In this document: positions 48,791 to 56,509 of the stretch, piece after piece
How the letters are laid out: every line of letters begins with the position of its first letter
How positions within the stretch are numbered: the stretch's first letter is position 1
Source: Mycolicibacterium vinylchloridicum
GTDB lineage: Bacteria > Actinomycetota > Actinomycetes > Mycobacteriales > Mycobacteriaceae
Reading direction: 5' to 3'
Length of the DNA stretch: 64,000 bases
Assembly: GCF_013404075.1 (NCBI RefSeq)
Contig: NZ_JACBJQ010000006.1
Coordinates: 62,001-126,000, forward strand
Position numbers and translations under genes: made by a program
The notes under the pieces: model-generated
What the model was told of the DNA's origin: nothing
The model's database searches: none
What the model saw: the letters and a program-made list of their open reading frames with translations, nothing else

Positions 48791-50212
48791 TTACTCAGCC
48801 TTGTCGGCCTGCTGCTCAGCGGCCTCTTCGGCCTCATCGGCCGTGTCCTCCGTGTCGCCATCGATGGCCTCATCGTCCTCGGCGTCCTCGGCCGGCGGGC
48901 CGAAGAACTCGGCGGTGTCGACGACGTTGCCGTCGGTGTCGGTGACGGTGGCGGCCTCGACCACCGCGGCCACGGTCAGGCCGCGGCGCACGTCGGCGAA
49001 CATGGCCGGCAGCTGATTGTTCTGCTGCAGGATCTGCAGCAACTGAGCCGGCTCGATGCCGTACTGCCGCGACATCAGGACCAGCCGCTCGGTCAGGTCG
49101 TTCTGACCGACCTGGATGTCGAGGTCGTCGGCGATGGCGTCCATCAACAGCTGGGTCTTGACGGCCTTCTCGGCGGCCTCACGGGTCTCGGTGTCGAACT
49201 TCTCGCGTGAGCTGCCCTCGGCTTCGAGCTGCTCGGCGAACTTGTCCTCGTCGTGGTCGAGGCCGTGGATCGCGTTGTGCACGGTCTGGTCGACCTGGGC
49301 CTGCACGATCGCCTCGGGCAGCGGCACCTCGGTGGTCTCCAGCAGCAGCTCGAGGGCGTTGTCGCGGATCTTCTCGGCCTGGTGGATGCGCTTGACCCGC
49401 TTCACCTGTTCGACGAGGTTCTCGCGCAGTTCGGAGATGGTGTCGAATTCGCTTGCCAATTGCGCGAATTCGTCGTCGGCCTCGGGAAGCTCGCGCTCCT
49501 TGATGGACTTGACGGTGACGGTGACTTCGGCTTCCTCACCGGCGTGCTCGCCGGCGGCCAGCTTGGTGGTGAAGACCTTCGACTCGCCCTCGGCCAAGCC
49601 GACGATCGCGTCGTCGAGACCGTCGATGAGCTGACCGGAGCCGACCTCGTGGGACAGGCCCTCGGTCGCGGCGTCGGGCAGCTCTTCGCCGCCGACGGTG
49701 GCCGACAGGTCGATCGAGACGAAGTCACCGGTCTGGGCGGGACGCTCGACGCCCTTGAGGGTGCCGAAGCGGGCACGCAGCGACTCGAGCTCGGCCTCGA
49801 CCTCGTCGTCGTTGATCTCGATGGGCTCCACCGAGATCTTCAGGGCGCTCAGGTCGGGTAGCTCAATTTCGGGGCGGACGTCGACCTCGGCGGTGAAGAC
49901 GAGCTCCTCGCCGTCCTCGATCTTGGTGACCTCGATCTCGGGCTGGCCCAGCGGGCTCAGCTCGGTGGCGACGAGGGCCTCGCTGTAGCGGCCCGGCAGC
50001 GCGTCGTTGACGACCTGCTCCAGCACGGCGCCGCGACCGATGCGGGCTTCGAGCAGCTTGGCCGGGGCCTTGCCGGGGCGGAAGCCGGGCAGCCGGACCT
50101 GCTTGGCGAGCTCCTTATAGGCGCGGTCGAAGTCGGGCTGCAATTCCGTGAAGGGCACCTCCACGTTGATGCGAACCCGGGTCGGGCTCAACTTCTCGAC
50201 GGTGCTCTTCAC
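48791..50212 (-). CDS. tig: trigger factor
   Basis: 473 aa. The N-terminal ribosome-binding domain contains [13 protein letters not shown], the signature for docking at protein L23. A FKBP-like prolyl isomerase domain follows ([19 protein letters not shown]), then the helical C-terminal cradle. The last 50 residues are an acidic tail ([19 protein letters not shown]) common in actinobacteria. It receives nascent chains at the ribosome exit. The GTG at 50212 gives [15 protein letters not shown], the family start. Confidence 0.97.
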   Translation of the reverse strand: MKSTVEKLSPTRVRINVEVPFTELQPDFDRAYKELAKQVRLPGFRPGKAPAKLLEARIGRGAVLEQVVNDALPGRYSEALVATELSPLGQPEIEVTKIEDGEELVFTAEVDVRPEIELPDLSALKISVEPIEINDDEVEAELESLRARFGTLKGVERPAQTGDFVSIDLSATVGGEELPDAATEGLSHEVGSGQLIDGLDDAIVGLAEGESKVFTTKLAAGEHAGEEAEVTVTVKSIKERELPEADDEFAQLASEFDTISELRENLVEQVKRVKRIHQAEKIRDNALELLLETTEVPLPEAIVQAQVDQTVHNAIHGLDHDEDKFAEQLEAEGSSREKFDTETREAAEKAVKTQLLMDAIADDLDIQVGQNDLTERLVLMSRQYGIEPAQLLQILQQNNQLPAMFADVRRGLTVAAVVEAATVTDTDGNVVDTAEFFGPPAEDAEDDEAIDGDTEDTADEAEEAAEQQADKAE

Positions 50213-50264
50213 TGCGGTACTCCTCGGGTCGATCGTCTTCTCGTCTGGGACGTTATTGGGCGTG

Positions 50265-50338
50265 TCGGGGTGACAGGATTTGAACCTGCGGCCTTCCGCT
50301 CCCAAAGCGGATGCGCTACCAAGCTGCGCTACACCCCG
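50265..50338 (-). tRNA. tRNA-Pro (anticodon TGG)
   Basis: On the minus strand the acceptor arms CGGGGTG and CACCCCG pair, the anticodon loop reads CTTTGGGA with TGG, and GGTTCAAATCC is the T-loop. 74 nt with discriminator A and no encoded CCA. Between tig and tRNA-Gly. Confidence 0.95.
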
Positions 50339-50472
50339 GTGCTGTCTTTCTCGCGCCCGAATCCTACGGGCAGGAGCCTGTTCAGCGGCAATCGACCCTC
50401 GACGATGCGCTTTCAGGTGGGCCGATTCGGATTTGCTGACGTCGGCCGGTACATTTGGGCTCGCGTAAACAC

Positions 50473-50543
50473 GCGGGCGTAGCTCAATGGTAGAGCCCTA
50501 GTCTTCCAAACTAGCTACGCGGGTTCGATTCCCGTCGCCCGCT
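50473..50543 (+). tRNA. tRNA-Gly (anticodon TCC)
   Basis: GCGGGCG at the 5' end pairs with CGCCCGC at 50536-50542, the anticodon loop is CTTCCAA, and GGTTCGATTCC is the T-loop. 71 nt, no encoded CCA. The GC-poor accessory region starts just downstream, so this may be an integration site. I see no second copy of its 3' end within the window. Confidence 0.95.
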
Positions 50544-50677
50544 CTCATGAACCGGCTGCTAGAGCGGTTTTCGCAGGTCTACCCGCTATTCGGGCGGTTC
50601 AGCCTGTATCCACTTTGTACCAACCAGACCGCGAGTCTGCGTCCTGTTCGCACGTGTGGCTCGATACTCTGCGACGC

Positions 50678-52108
50678 ATGCCGACCAGCGCGCTCGACAC
50701 CATCCGCGTACCGGACCGCTTCGAGGCGCTATCAGGCGAAGAGCAGTCCACACTTCGGAGTGTCATCGTCCCGGTCGAGTCGTCGCTGTGTGAAGTCGAC
50801 GATCGGTTCGCAGAAATGTTCTCTGCCGGCCGAGGCGGTTTGTTGGTCCTCAAGGGCGTTTCGGGGGCGGGAAAATCAACGTTCGCCAAGACGGTGCCAA
50901 TCTTTCGCGAGAGCGTCGTCGTTGAGTCGATCACCAGTAACGCGGACGTCCCAGCCGCGCTTGCGGCCTTGCCGCAGACCGACGGCAATCGAATACTCGT
51001 CATAGAAGGCCGGGAAGCGCTCGGGCAGGTAGCTCGCGAGGCTATCGAGGCGATTCTGCACGCCATCAATGGGTTTGTTCGGTCACCAGCGGGAGCCAAG
51101 ACGCTCGTAGTGTGGCCAATTAATACCGATGAATTGGTCACGATTGTGCTGGATATCGCCTCCAAAATTGGTGCCGAATCGCTGCTAGGAATTGACCAGC
51201 AGGCATTTACATTTTCAGGCCCCGCGAAAACCGACTACGTAGGAATTGCGGAGAAAACCATTAGTGCCCTCAATGCTGGCGCGAGCCTCCATACCCTCGG
51301 CATAACTGAAGAAAGAGCCAGCCAGATCGCTTCGGAAAGTTCCACTATCGGGAATTTCATGGGCCGCATCCGATCTGAATTGCACAAAAACGTACAAGAA
51401 GTAAAGAAACTGCTACCAAAAGAGTCCCTACACGTCTGGATCGTGGTAGTTGCTCCGAACTCAGATACTGCCGTGAATGCCATTACTCGGGGCAGGTTCT
51501 CAGCGGCTGACATTGACCGAATGATGACCTCCACGGGTGCAAATATTGTCGCCGATCTGCAGAAATTTCCCGAGAGGCTCGGGCTGCTCGGCACGATCCT
51601 CGACGCACGGGTCGTCCATCTAGACGTTTGGACGGCGCTAGCCGCAGCCCGCCAGTTCGCAACGCCGAAGCTGCGCGAGTTGATGAAAGCGCAAGGCATG
51701 TCAACGAGCAGCGATCCGCAGGCTGTGGAACGGATGAAGAACAGCACGCTGGGCAGGCTACTTGCCGACAACACCCTAACCACTGGCCGCCGCGGACAGA
51801 AGGCGGGCGATAACACGTTAAAGGCATTTAACGGCCTGACCGAGATTGCAACAGCGGCAGACATCGAAGTAAACCGAACCATCGCAGAAGCCCTCAAGAA
51901 GGCTGGCATTATTGAGTCCTACGAACTCGAAGAGCCTTTTGGTAACGAGCAATCGACTTACCGCAGCGACATCTTGGCAAAACGCAACAATGGGATGGCG
52001 GTGCGCATCGAACTGATGTGGAGGAAGTCCGCCAGTCCAGCCGATGTCTCGAATTACGTCCTTCGGAAGCTGGAAATATATGGCAAGTCGGCGGGATTAC
52101 TCAACTAG
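50678..52108 (+). CDS. P-loop ATPase of a tRNA-adjacent island, function unknown
   Basis: 476 aa. Walker A GVSGAGKST at 60-68 and a Walker-B-like NRILVIEG about 104-111 mark an ATP/GTPase domain in the first half. The rest is helical and unassigned, ending RKLEIYGKSAGLLN. It is clearly foreign in composition: the 60 bases at 51121-51180 have only 27 G/C, against roughly two thirds elsewhere. The ATG at 50678 was chosen (MPTSALDTIRVP); the frame is open to 50615. It precedes a TIR protein by 221 bp; sensor/effector pairs of ATPase and TIR are common in anti-phage systems, but this family is not one I recognise. Confidence 0.7.
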   Translation: MPTSALDTIRVPDRFEALSGEEQSTLRSVIVPVESSLCEVDDRFAEMFSAGRGGLLVLKGVSGAGKSTFAKTVPIFRESVVVESITSNADVPAALAALPQTDGNRILVIEGREALGQVAREAIEAILHAINGFVRSPAGAKTLVVWPINTDELVTIVLDIASKIGAESLLGIDQQAFTFSGPAKTDYVGIAEKTISALNAGASLHTLGITEERASQIASESSTIGNFMGRIRSELHKNVQEVKKLLPKESLHVWIVVVAPNSDTAVNAITRGRFSAADIDRMMTSTGANIVADLQKFPERLGLLGTILDARVVHLDVWTALAAARQFATPKLRELMKAQGMSTSSDPQAVERMKNSTLGRLLADNTLTTGRRGQKAGDNTLKAFNGLTEIATAADIEVNRTIAEALKKAGIIESYELEEPFGNEQSTYRSDILAKRNNGMAVRIELMWRKSASPADVSNYVLRKLEIYGKSAGLLN

Positions 52109-52109
52109 C

Positions 52110-52162
52110 CCCGCAACGACACCATGTTCGGCCCGTAGTCCGGCCTCGGCTTCCATCGCACC
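52110..52162. repeat. direct repeat copy A, directly after the ATPase gene
   Basis: About 53 bp beginning CCCGCAACGACACCA right after the stop codon at 52106-52108. It aligns with copy B at 53494-53544 and shares the exact 17-bp core GTTCGGCCCGTAGTCCG (52126-52142). The rest of 52163-52329 contains nothing I can assign apart from the next gene's ribosome site. Confidence 0.6.
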
Positions 52163-52329
52163 AGCCCCACCCATCACTCGCGCCCCAATGGGCCATCATT
52201 TTTGCAGACGGAGCCCGGCAAGCTGGGATGCTCCTCGGCGAGTCACCTTGCCTCGAACATGTGTTCTCCTACGCTAGACCGCGTTGGTTCCGTCGACCGG
52301 AAGGAGCCCGTGCACATAGGAGTATCGAC

Positions 52330-53493
52330 ATGACCGAAGAGGTGGCCGGCGCTCAGTCAGAGACCAAGTCGGTTGAATACAAGTACGACATCGCCGTGTC
52401 GTTCGCGGGCGAGCAACGTTTATACGTTGAGGAAGTCGTTCGTGCGCTGAACCTTCCTAAGGATCGCGTGTTTTATGACGCCGACTACCGAGCCGAGATG
52501 TGGGGCGAGGAGCTGACTGAGGTCTTCACACTGCTCTATCGCGACGAAGCCCGATACGTCGTCATGTTTATCTCCCGCGAATACGCCGAGAAGGAGTGGT
52601 GCATTCTCGAGCGGCGCGCGGCCTTGCGTCGCAGGATGACGACCAAAGGCGCTTACATCCTCCCGATCCGCCTTGACGGCACCAAGCTTGACGAGGTCGA
52701 AGGGCTGCTCGGGAGCATTGGCGACCTCGACGGACTCCGCGAGGGCGTTGCGGGGGTAACCGATTGCCTCCGCCAGAAACTGGCACTTGCCCTTTCAGAA
52801 GCGAAGGGCGGCAACAAAGATGGAGACGACGAGCAGAAGTTCGGGCAGATCGTTCATGATGCCGCCGGGTTGACGGCGCTGGCGGATGAGCGCCCCCATT
52901 CCTGGCAGTGGGCCCTCTTCGGATCGGTTCTGATTCAACGCCGGGAGGCTCTGGGGGTCGAACTGAAAGACCATGCCCTCGGCTTCGCGCCGCAAAGTGG
53001 CGAACGGATCACAGACCTTCCGGATCTGGTCCAGCTGGTCAAGAACTCGATGAACGATGTTCAGCAGAACAGTTTCAAGTTAGTCAAACTGGTCGAAACC
53101 CCGGCGTTCCGGGCTGCACTCGGAGAACCAAATGATGTGGCGGACGATCCAGAATCCATCCTCCACGTCGCACATCGGGTGATGGACCACTACGAAAGAT
53201 TCCTGCACCTAGCGCGCCGCGTGCGCGGAGTAGCGTCGCCGTCTGATTACGTCGACACCCTCGACAGCTGCGCCCGTCTCAGCGATCTGCCGATGAAGGG
53301 CATGAACCAGTTCATCGACCAGTACGCGAGGGTGGTCGCAGAGATGCCTCAACGCTTGATTGACGCGGGCGGCGAGAACATCATCGAACAGATCGCACTC
53401 CCGCTAAACATGGACAATGATCTCCTCGAAACTGTGCTGGGCCAGCTTCAGGCGCTCATCGACGAAGCGAACAACGAAGACGAAGACTACTAA
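52330..53493 (+). CDS. soluble TIR-domain protein, putative defence effector
   Basis: 387 aa. TIR domain about 17-145: YKYDIAVSFAGEQRLYVEEV, VFYDADYRAEMWGEEL, YVVMFISREYAEKEWCILERRAAL (cut here) and AYILPIRLDG. E94 in WCxxE is the expected NAD-cleaving Glu. The C-terminal 240 residues are helical, unassigned and end in an acidic tail (EANNEDEDY). No membrane helix. AGGAG lies about 9 bp before the ATG; the frame is open to 52018, overlapping the ATPase gene, and was not used. Lower GC than the core genome. Bounded by a direct repeat on each side. Confidence 0.82.
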   Translation: MTEEVAGAQSETKSVEYKYDIAVSFAGEQRLYVEEVVRALNLPKDRVFYDADYRAEMWGEELTEVFTLLYRDEARYVVMFISREYAEKEWCILERRAALRRRMTTKGAYILPIRLDGTKLDEVEGLLGSIGDLDGLREGVAGVTDCLRQKLALALSEAKGGNKDGDDEQKFGQIVHDAAGLTALADERPHSWQWALFGSVLIQRREALGVELKDHALGFAPQSGERITDLPDLVQLVKNSMNDVQQNSFKLVKLVETPAFRAALGEPNDVADDPESILHVAHRVMDHYERFLHLARRVRGVASPSDYVDTLDSCARLSDLPMKGMNQFIDQYARVVAEMPQRLIDAGGENIIEQIALPLNMDNDLLETVLGQLQALIDEANNEDEDY

Positions 53494-53544
53494 CCCGCGA
53501 CGGCACCAGTTCGGCCCGTAGTCCGCTTCGGGCCCCATCGCGCC
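53494..53544. repeat. direct repeat copy B, directly after the TIR gene
   Basis: About 51 bp starting CCCGCGACGGCACCA right at the TIR stop codon, sharing the 17-bp core (53509-53525) with copy A. The remaining gap to 53700 has no supported gene. Confidence 0.6.
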
Positions 53545-53700
53545 CAGAGCTGTCATCGCGTCGATCCCGACGCCGCGTCGAGCTATCGAAAGTTCTTCAG
53601 CGCTCGCATGCTGCTGGGTGCTCGAGTCGGGCACACCATCGCGAACTGCACAGGTGCATGTGAGCGAGCATGCTGGGCGATGTCGCAGAGTCGGGCCTGT

Positions 53701-53889
53701 TCAAGCCGATGTGAGTTCGTAATCGCGATACAAACTCGTCACGGGCTCGTCGGCACCGTCGATCGTGAGGTCGACATGAATGCGATTACCGCTGACATGC
53801 GTCACGACGCCAGGAACCCACCGGCCGCCGAACTTCACCTTGATCCGGACGCCGGGCACGAGTGTGCGGTTGTCTCGTGTTGTTGCCAT
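53701..53889 (-). CDS. 62-aa basic beta-rich protein next to the HEPN gene
   Basis: MATTRDNRTLVPGVRIKVKF continuing as GGRWVPGVVTHVSGN looks like a small SH3/KOW- or Tudor-like barrel. GGAAGG lies upstream of the ATG at 53889, and the gene starts 14 bp after the HEPN-type gene on the same strand, so they are probably cotranscribed. No family recognised. It could be a partner or antitoxin of the HEPN protein, but the layout alone does not prove it. Confidence 0.6.
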   Translation of the reverse strand: MATTRDNRTLVPGVRIKVKFGGRWVPGVVTHVSGNRIHVDLTIDGADEPVTSLYRDYELTSA

Positions 53890-53903
53890 ATCGTCGGGCC
53901 TTC

Positions 53904-54509
53904 CTAGTTCCACGCGGTATCACCAGTCAGGTATGTCAAGTATGCAGCGACGACTCTGTCGAAGCCAGACGCTGCAGTGTTGAGCGACCGCCGCCACTCA
54001 CGAAACGTCGCTAGGGTTAGCGGCTGCGTAGCCCTGATCTGCTGCAGCTTCACGGCATCACTGTGGGCTATCGCGTTGCGTACATCGTTCAATCTGTCTA
54101 GGACCGAGTTCCATTTCGGGCCTCGTGTTGGGTAGCGCGCGTAGATATCCGGCCAAAGCGTCATGCCGAGAATCGCGAAATCGTTTCCGAGATTGCCCGG
54201 GGAGGCGTTACCGCTGTCCAACTTTCGAATTCGGACCAACGATGACTTCAGAACCGGCACGAGGTTCGGATTTTGGTTCGTCAGCGTCCGCGACAGGCTG
54301 TCCGAAATCTGAAGCGCTGCATCGTCGTGCAGGTCGCGGCAGAAGCCTTGAAATTCGGCAGCGAGGCGTACGAACAGGGCGAGGTTGAGGTGTTCGGTCG
54401 CGGTCTGTCGGCCGCGCTTCTTTTCCGTCACTTTTTCGTGAATTGCTTCCAGGCTGTCGAGAACGGAACACCGTTCGCTCCTCCACCGGGCGAGCGCATC
54501 GGACGACAT
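53904..54509 (-). CDS. HEPN-motif helical protein, putative RNase toxin/defence protein
   Basis: 201 aa, almost wholly helical. NDVRNAIAHSD near residue 141-151 carries the R-x4-H signature (R144, H149) of HEPN ribonucleases. LALFVRLAAEFQGFCRDLHDDAA upstream is typical of HEPN helices (cut here). Such proteins cleave RNA in toxin-antitoxin, abortive infection or CRISPR-linked systems. No MNT-type antitoxin adjoins; the only partner is the 62-aa gene. The ATG at 54509 is preferred to a longer frame that overlaps the next gene. Confidence 0.65.
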   Translation of the reverse strand: MSSDALARWRSERCSVLDSLEAIHEKVTEKKRGRQTATEHLNLALFVRLAAEFQGFCRDLHDDAALQISDSLSRTLTNQNPNLVPVLKSSLVRIRKLDSGNASPGNLGNDFAILGMTLWPDIYARYPTRGPKWNSVLDRLNDVRNAIAHSDAVKLQQIRATQPLTLATFREWRRSLNTAASGFDRVVAAYLTYLTGDTAWN

Positions 54510-54528
54510 GGCGTTGACAATAACCGCC

Positions 54529-55233
54529 CTACGTGGGCGGCTTTTGCTGGTCAACCCACCGCCGTCCGGCCGTGGCCGCCCGGGACAGCGCACCGCACTC
54601 GCCGAGGTACGAGGCCACGGCACCGACAGCCGGCAGCATTGCGATGTACCGGAACGGGGCCCGCGGGTGCGGCCGCTTCGCGAGCTCGTCGCCGATGGCG
54701 TCGAATACCCCGACCAGCTTCCACAGCGCCGAGGCGATCCCCCGCGGTGTGAATGCGATGCTCACGGGCGGATGCCCGTCGACGACGCCGGCCGACAGAT
54801 CCCGCCCGCACAACACCGAGGCCAGTAGCTGGACCTGAAGCCGATGATCGGTGACACCCAATTCCCGGGCGACCGCGATCAGCACGCTGGCCTGGCTGGC
54901 GAACCCGAGCAGATCCTGGATCGGCAGTCGCCGTCCGATGACGCCCAGCACGCCGGGGAACGCCACCACGACGGTGTTCAGCGCCCCGACCCGCCACACC
55001 CACCAGCTGATCCGCTCGTCGACGGTCAGCTCGTCCCACGCGAGTGTGCCCGGGATGTCGGCGGCGTTGAGCGCCCAGGAGACGGCATTCGGCGGGGTCT
55101 GTCGCTTGAGCCCGAACAGATCTGTCCCCCACAGCACGTCCAGCAGCGGATTGATCACCGCGACGGCCCGCCCCAGCGCGTCTTCGACATCGGAGTCGGC
55201 AAGTGCGACGTCGGGTGTGGGTAGCAGTTTCAC
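54529..55233 (-). CDS. conserved hypothetical protein with hydrophobic helices
   Basis: 234 aa from the GTG at 55233 (KLLPTPDVALADSDVEDALG). I do not recognise the family. It has SWALNAADIPGTLAWDELTVDERISWWVWRVGALNTVVVAFPGVLG-type hydrophobic and Trp-rich stretches and may associate with the membrane. An ATG at 55320 is also in frame, but it would overlap the start codon of the divergent gene and adds unconvincing residues, so the GTG is favoured. High GC, normal codon use; it marks the return to the core genome. Confidence 0.6.
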   Translation of the reverse strand: MKLLPTPDVALADSDVEDALGRAVAVINPLLDVLWGTDLFGLKRQTPPNAVSWALNAADIPGTLAWDELTVDERISWWVWRVGALNTVVVAFPGVLGVIGRRLPIQDLLGFASQASVLIAVARELGVTDHRLQVQLLASVLCGRDLSAGVVDGHPPVSIAFTPRGIASALWKLVGVFDAIGDELAKRPHPRAPFRYIAMLPAVGAVASYLGECGALSRAATAGRRWVDQQKPPT

Positions 55234-55318
55234 CGTCCCATGATGTCCGATTCCGGTTGCGGCCAAACCGCCGAAGTCGTATTGACGACCGCGCAAGTGA
55301 TGCCATGATCGTTGCGCC

Positions 55319-55969
55319 ATGATGCGCTCAAGGTTGCCGAAGACAGCTGCTCGTCCGTATACCGCCGCCGCCTGCGCCGGCATTCTCACGCTGGGGTTGG
55401 TGACGGCGCCACTACCCGCGCCGCCGACGGTCTCGGTCCCCCGTGTCGAAGTGCAAGCGGTGCAGCTCTTCTCCGTCACCACCGCCGACCTCACCCCGGC
55501 GCGCAAACCGGCGTCGGCGAACCAGACCGCCAATGACACCGCGCCCCCGGATTTTCTCGCATTCGCAGCGGAGATCCTCGCGTACCTGAACAGTCTCGGC
55601 CTCGGGGCCGGCCCCGGCCTTGCCGCGATCGGCCTCAGCGGCCTCGTGGTCGCGTTCGCCGCGACCGCGTACGCCTGGAACGGCTTCGCCGACACCGTCA
55701 ATCCGGGGCTGAGGTTCCTGCGCATCCCGCGAGTGCCGAAATTCCCGGTCTGCTTCGCGGGCCAGCAGTGCGCCGCCAGCGCCGCGTCGGTGCGGGCGCG
55801 GGTGGCCAAGCCGGCCAGCGGCCTCGTCACGCCGACCGGCCGTGGTGTGGCGAGCTCGAAGCGGGTCGCCGCCGGCAAGAGCAACCCCGTGGCGGCAAAG
55901 GTCCGTGCCATCAAGAAGTCGACCCCATCCGCGGCACCTGGCGCAGGTAAGGGCAGATCAGCGCGCTGA
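55319..55969 (+). CDS. hypothetical exported mycobacterial protein with basic Ser/Ala tail
   Basis: 216 aa. RSRLPKTAARPYTAAACAGILTLGLVTAPLPAP is n-region plus hydrophobic core of a signal peptide or anchor (cut here). A second hydrophobic helix sits near 100-120 (LAAIGLSGLVVAFAATAYAW). FPVCFAGQQCAAS holds two Cys that could form a disulfide. The C terminus is Lys/Ala/Ser-rich and ends GAGKGRSAR, like the ends at 37381 and 62066. ATG at 55319 or 55322. Ends 12 bp inside the convergent gene. Confidence 0.62.
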   Translation: MMRSRLPKTAARPYTAAACAGILTLGLVTAPLPAPPTVSVPRVEVQAVQLFSVTTADLTPARKPASANQTANDTAPPDFLAFAAEILAYLNSLGLGAGPGLAAIGLSGLVVAFAATAYAWNGFADTVNPGLRFLRIPRVPKFPVCFAGQQCAASAASVRARVAKPASGLVTPTGRGVASSKRVAAGKSNPVAAKVRAIKKSTPSAAPGAGKGRSAR

Positions 55970-56470
55970 CGGCGGATCGATCGGGGTCAGCGCGATCGGC
56001 ACCACATGGGTGCCGGGGCCTTCACCTGGGCAGCCGGCGCCCCCGACGACGAGGGTCCGCTCTCCGAAGAAGCTGCCGTCCGGGTTCGGCATCCAGAAGT
56101 CCGAACGAGAGGCCTGCACAACGCTGTTGGGGTCGTTGCGATCGCAGAAGTACGGATACTGACCGCTGGTCTCCCAGCGGTCACCGGTCCACCGGTAGTC
56201 GTAGGACATGGGTGCGGCCGGGTTGCGGGCATGGTCGTCGGAGTTGTCCATGGTTGCCACGCAGCCGTTCACATCGCAATGCGTGGTGAACGGGACCGGA
56301 AACGTGATCGGGTTCATCGGCGTGGGCATGCCGTTGAAGGTCTGCTTCGAGAAGTCGATGGACAGGTTGTAGTAGCCGTACAGCGGCGGCGGTTCGGCGC
56401 GATCCGCGCGCGCGACCGGAGCCATCGCCAGCGCGAGGGCGGCTATTGCGCCGATGAGGCTGATTCTCAT
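55958..56470 (-). CDS. secreted protein with Cys-rich beta domain
   Basis: 170 aa. Clear signal peptide: MRISLIGAIAALALAMAPVARA then D. The mature part reads LYGYYNLSIDFSKQTFNG, with HCDVNGC, YFCDR and GAGCPG providing four cysteines for two disulfides. This is a common layout among small secreted mycobacterial proteins of unknown role. The 3' end overlaps the neighbouring convergent gene by 12 bp. Confidence 0.75.
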   Translation of the reverse strand: MRISLIGAIAALALAMAPVARADRAEPPPLYGYYNLSIDFSKQTFNGMPTPMNPITFPVPFTTHCDVNGCVATMDNSDDHARNPAAPMSYDYRWTGDRWETSGQYPYFCDRNDPNSVVQASRSDFWMPNPDGSFFGERTLVVGGAGCPGEGPGTHVVPIALTPIDPPSAR

Positions 56471-56509
56471 CCCTACATCATTGGCACAGGATTGGCGCGT
56501 GACCGGGTT

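Noticed and set aside
50473..54509. att site: a second copy of the tRNA-Gly 3' end bounding the island
   Set aside because: I looked for the T-arm/acceptor sequence after the island and found none, and no integrase gene is present.
55318..55321. Divergent genes sharing overlapping start codons at CATG
   Set aside because: The minus-strand gene is better started at the GTG at 55233, leaving a normal promoter gap.
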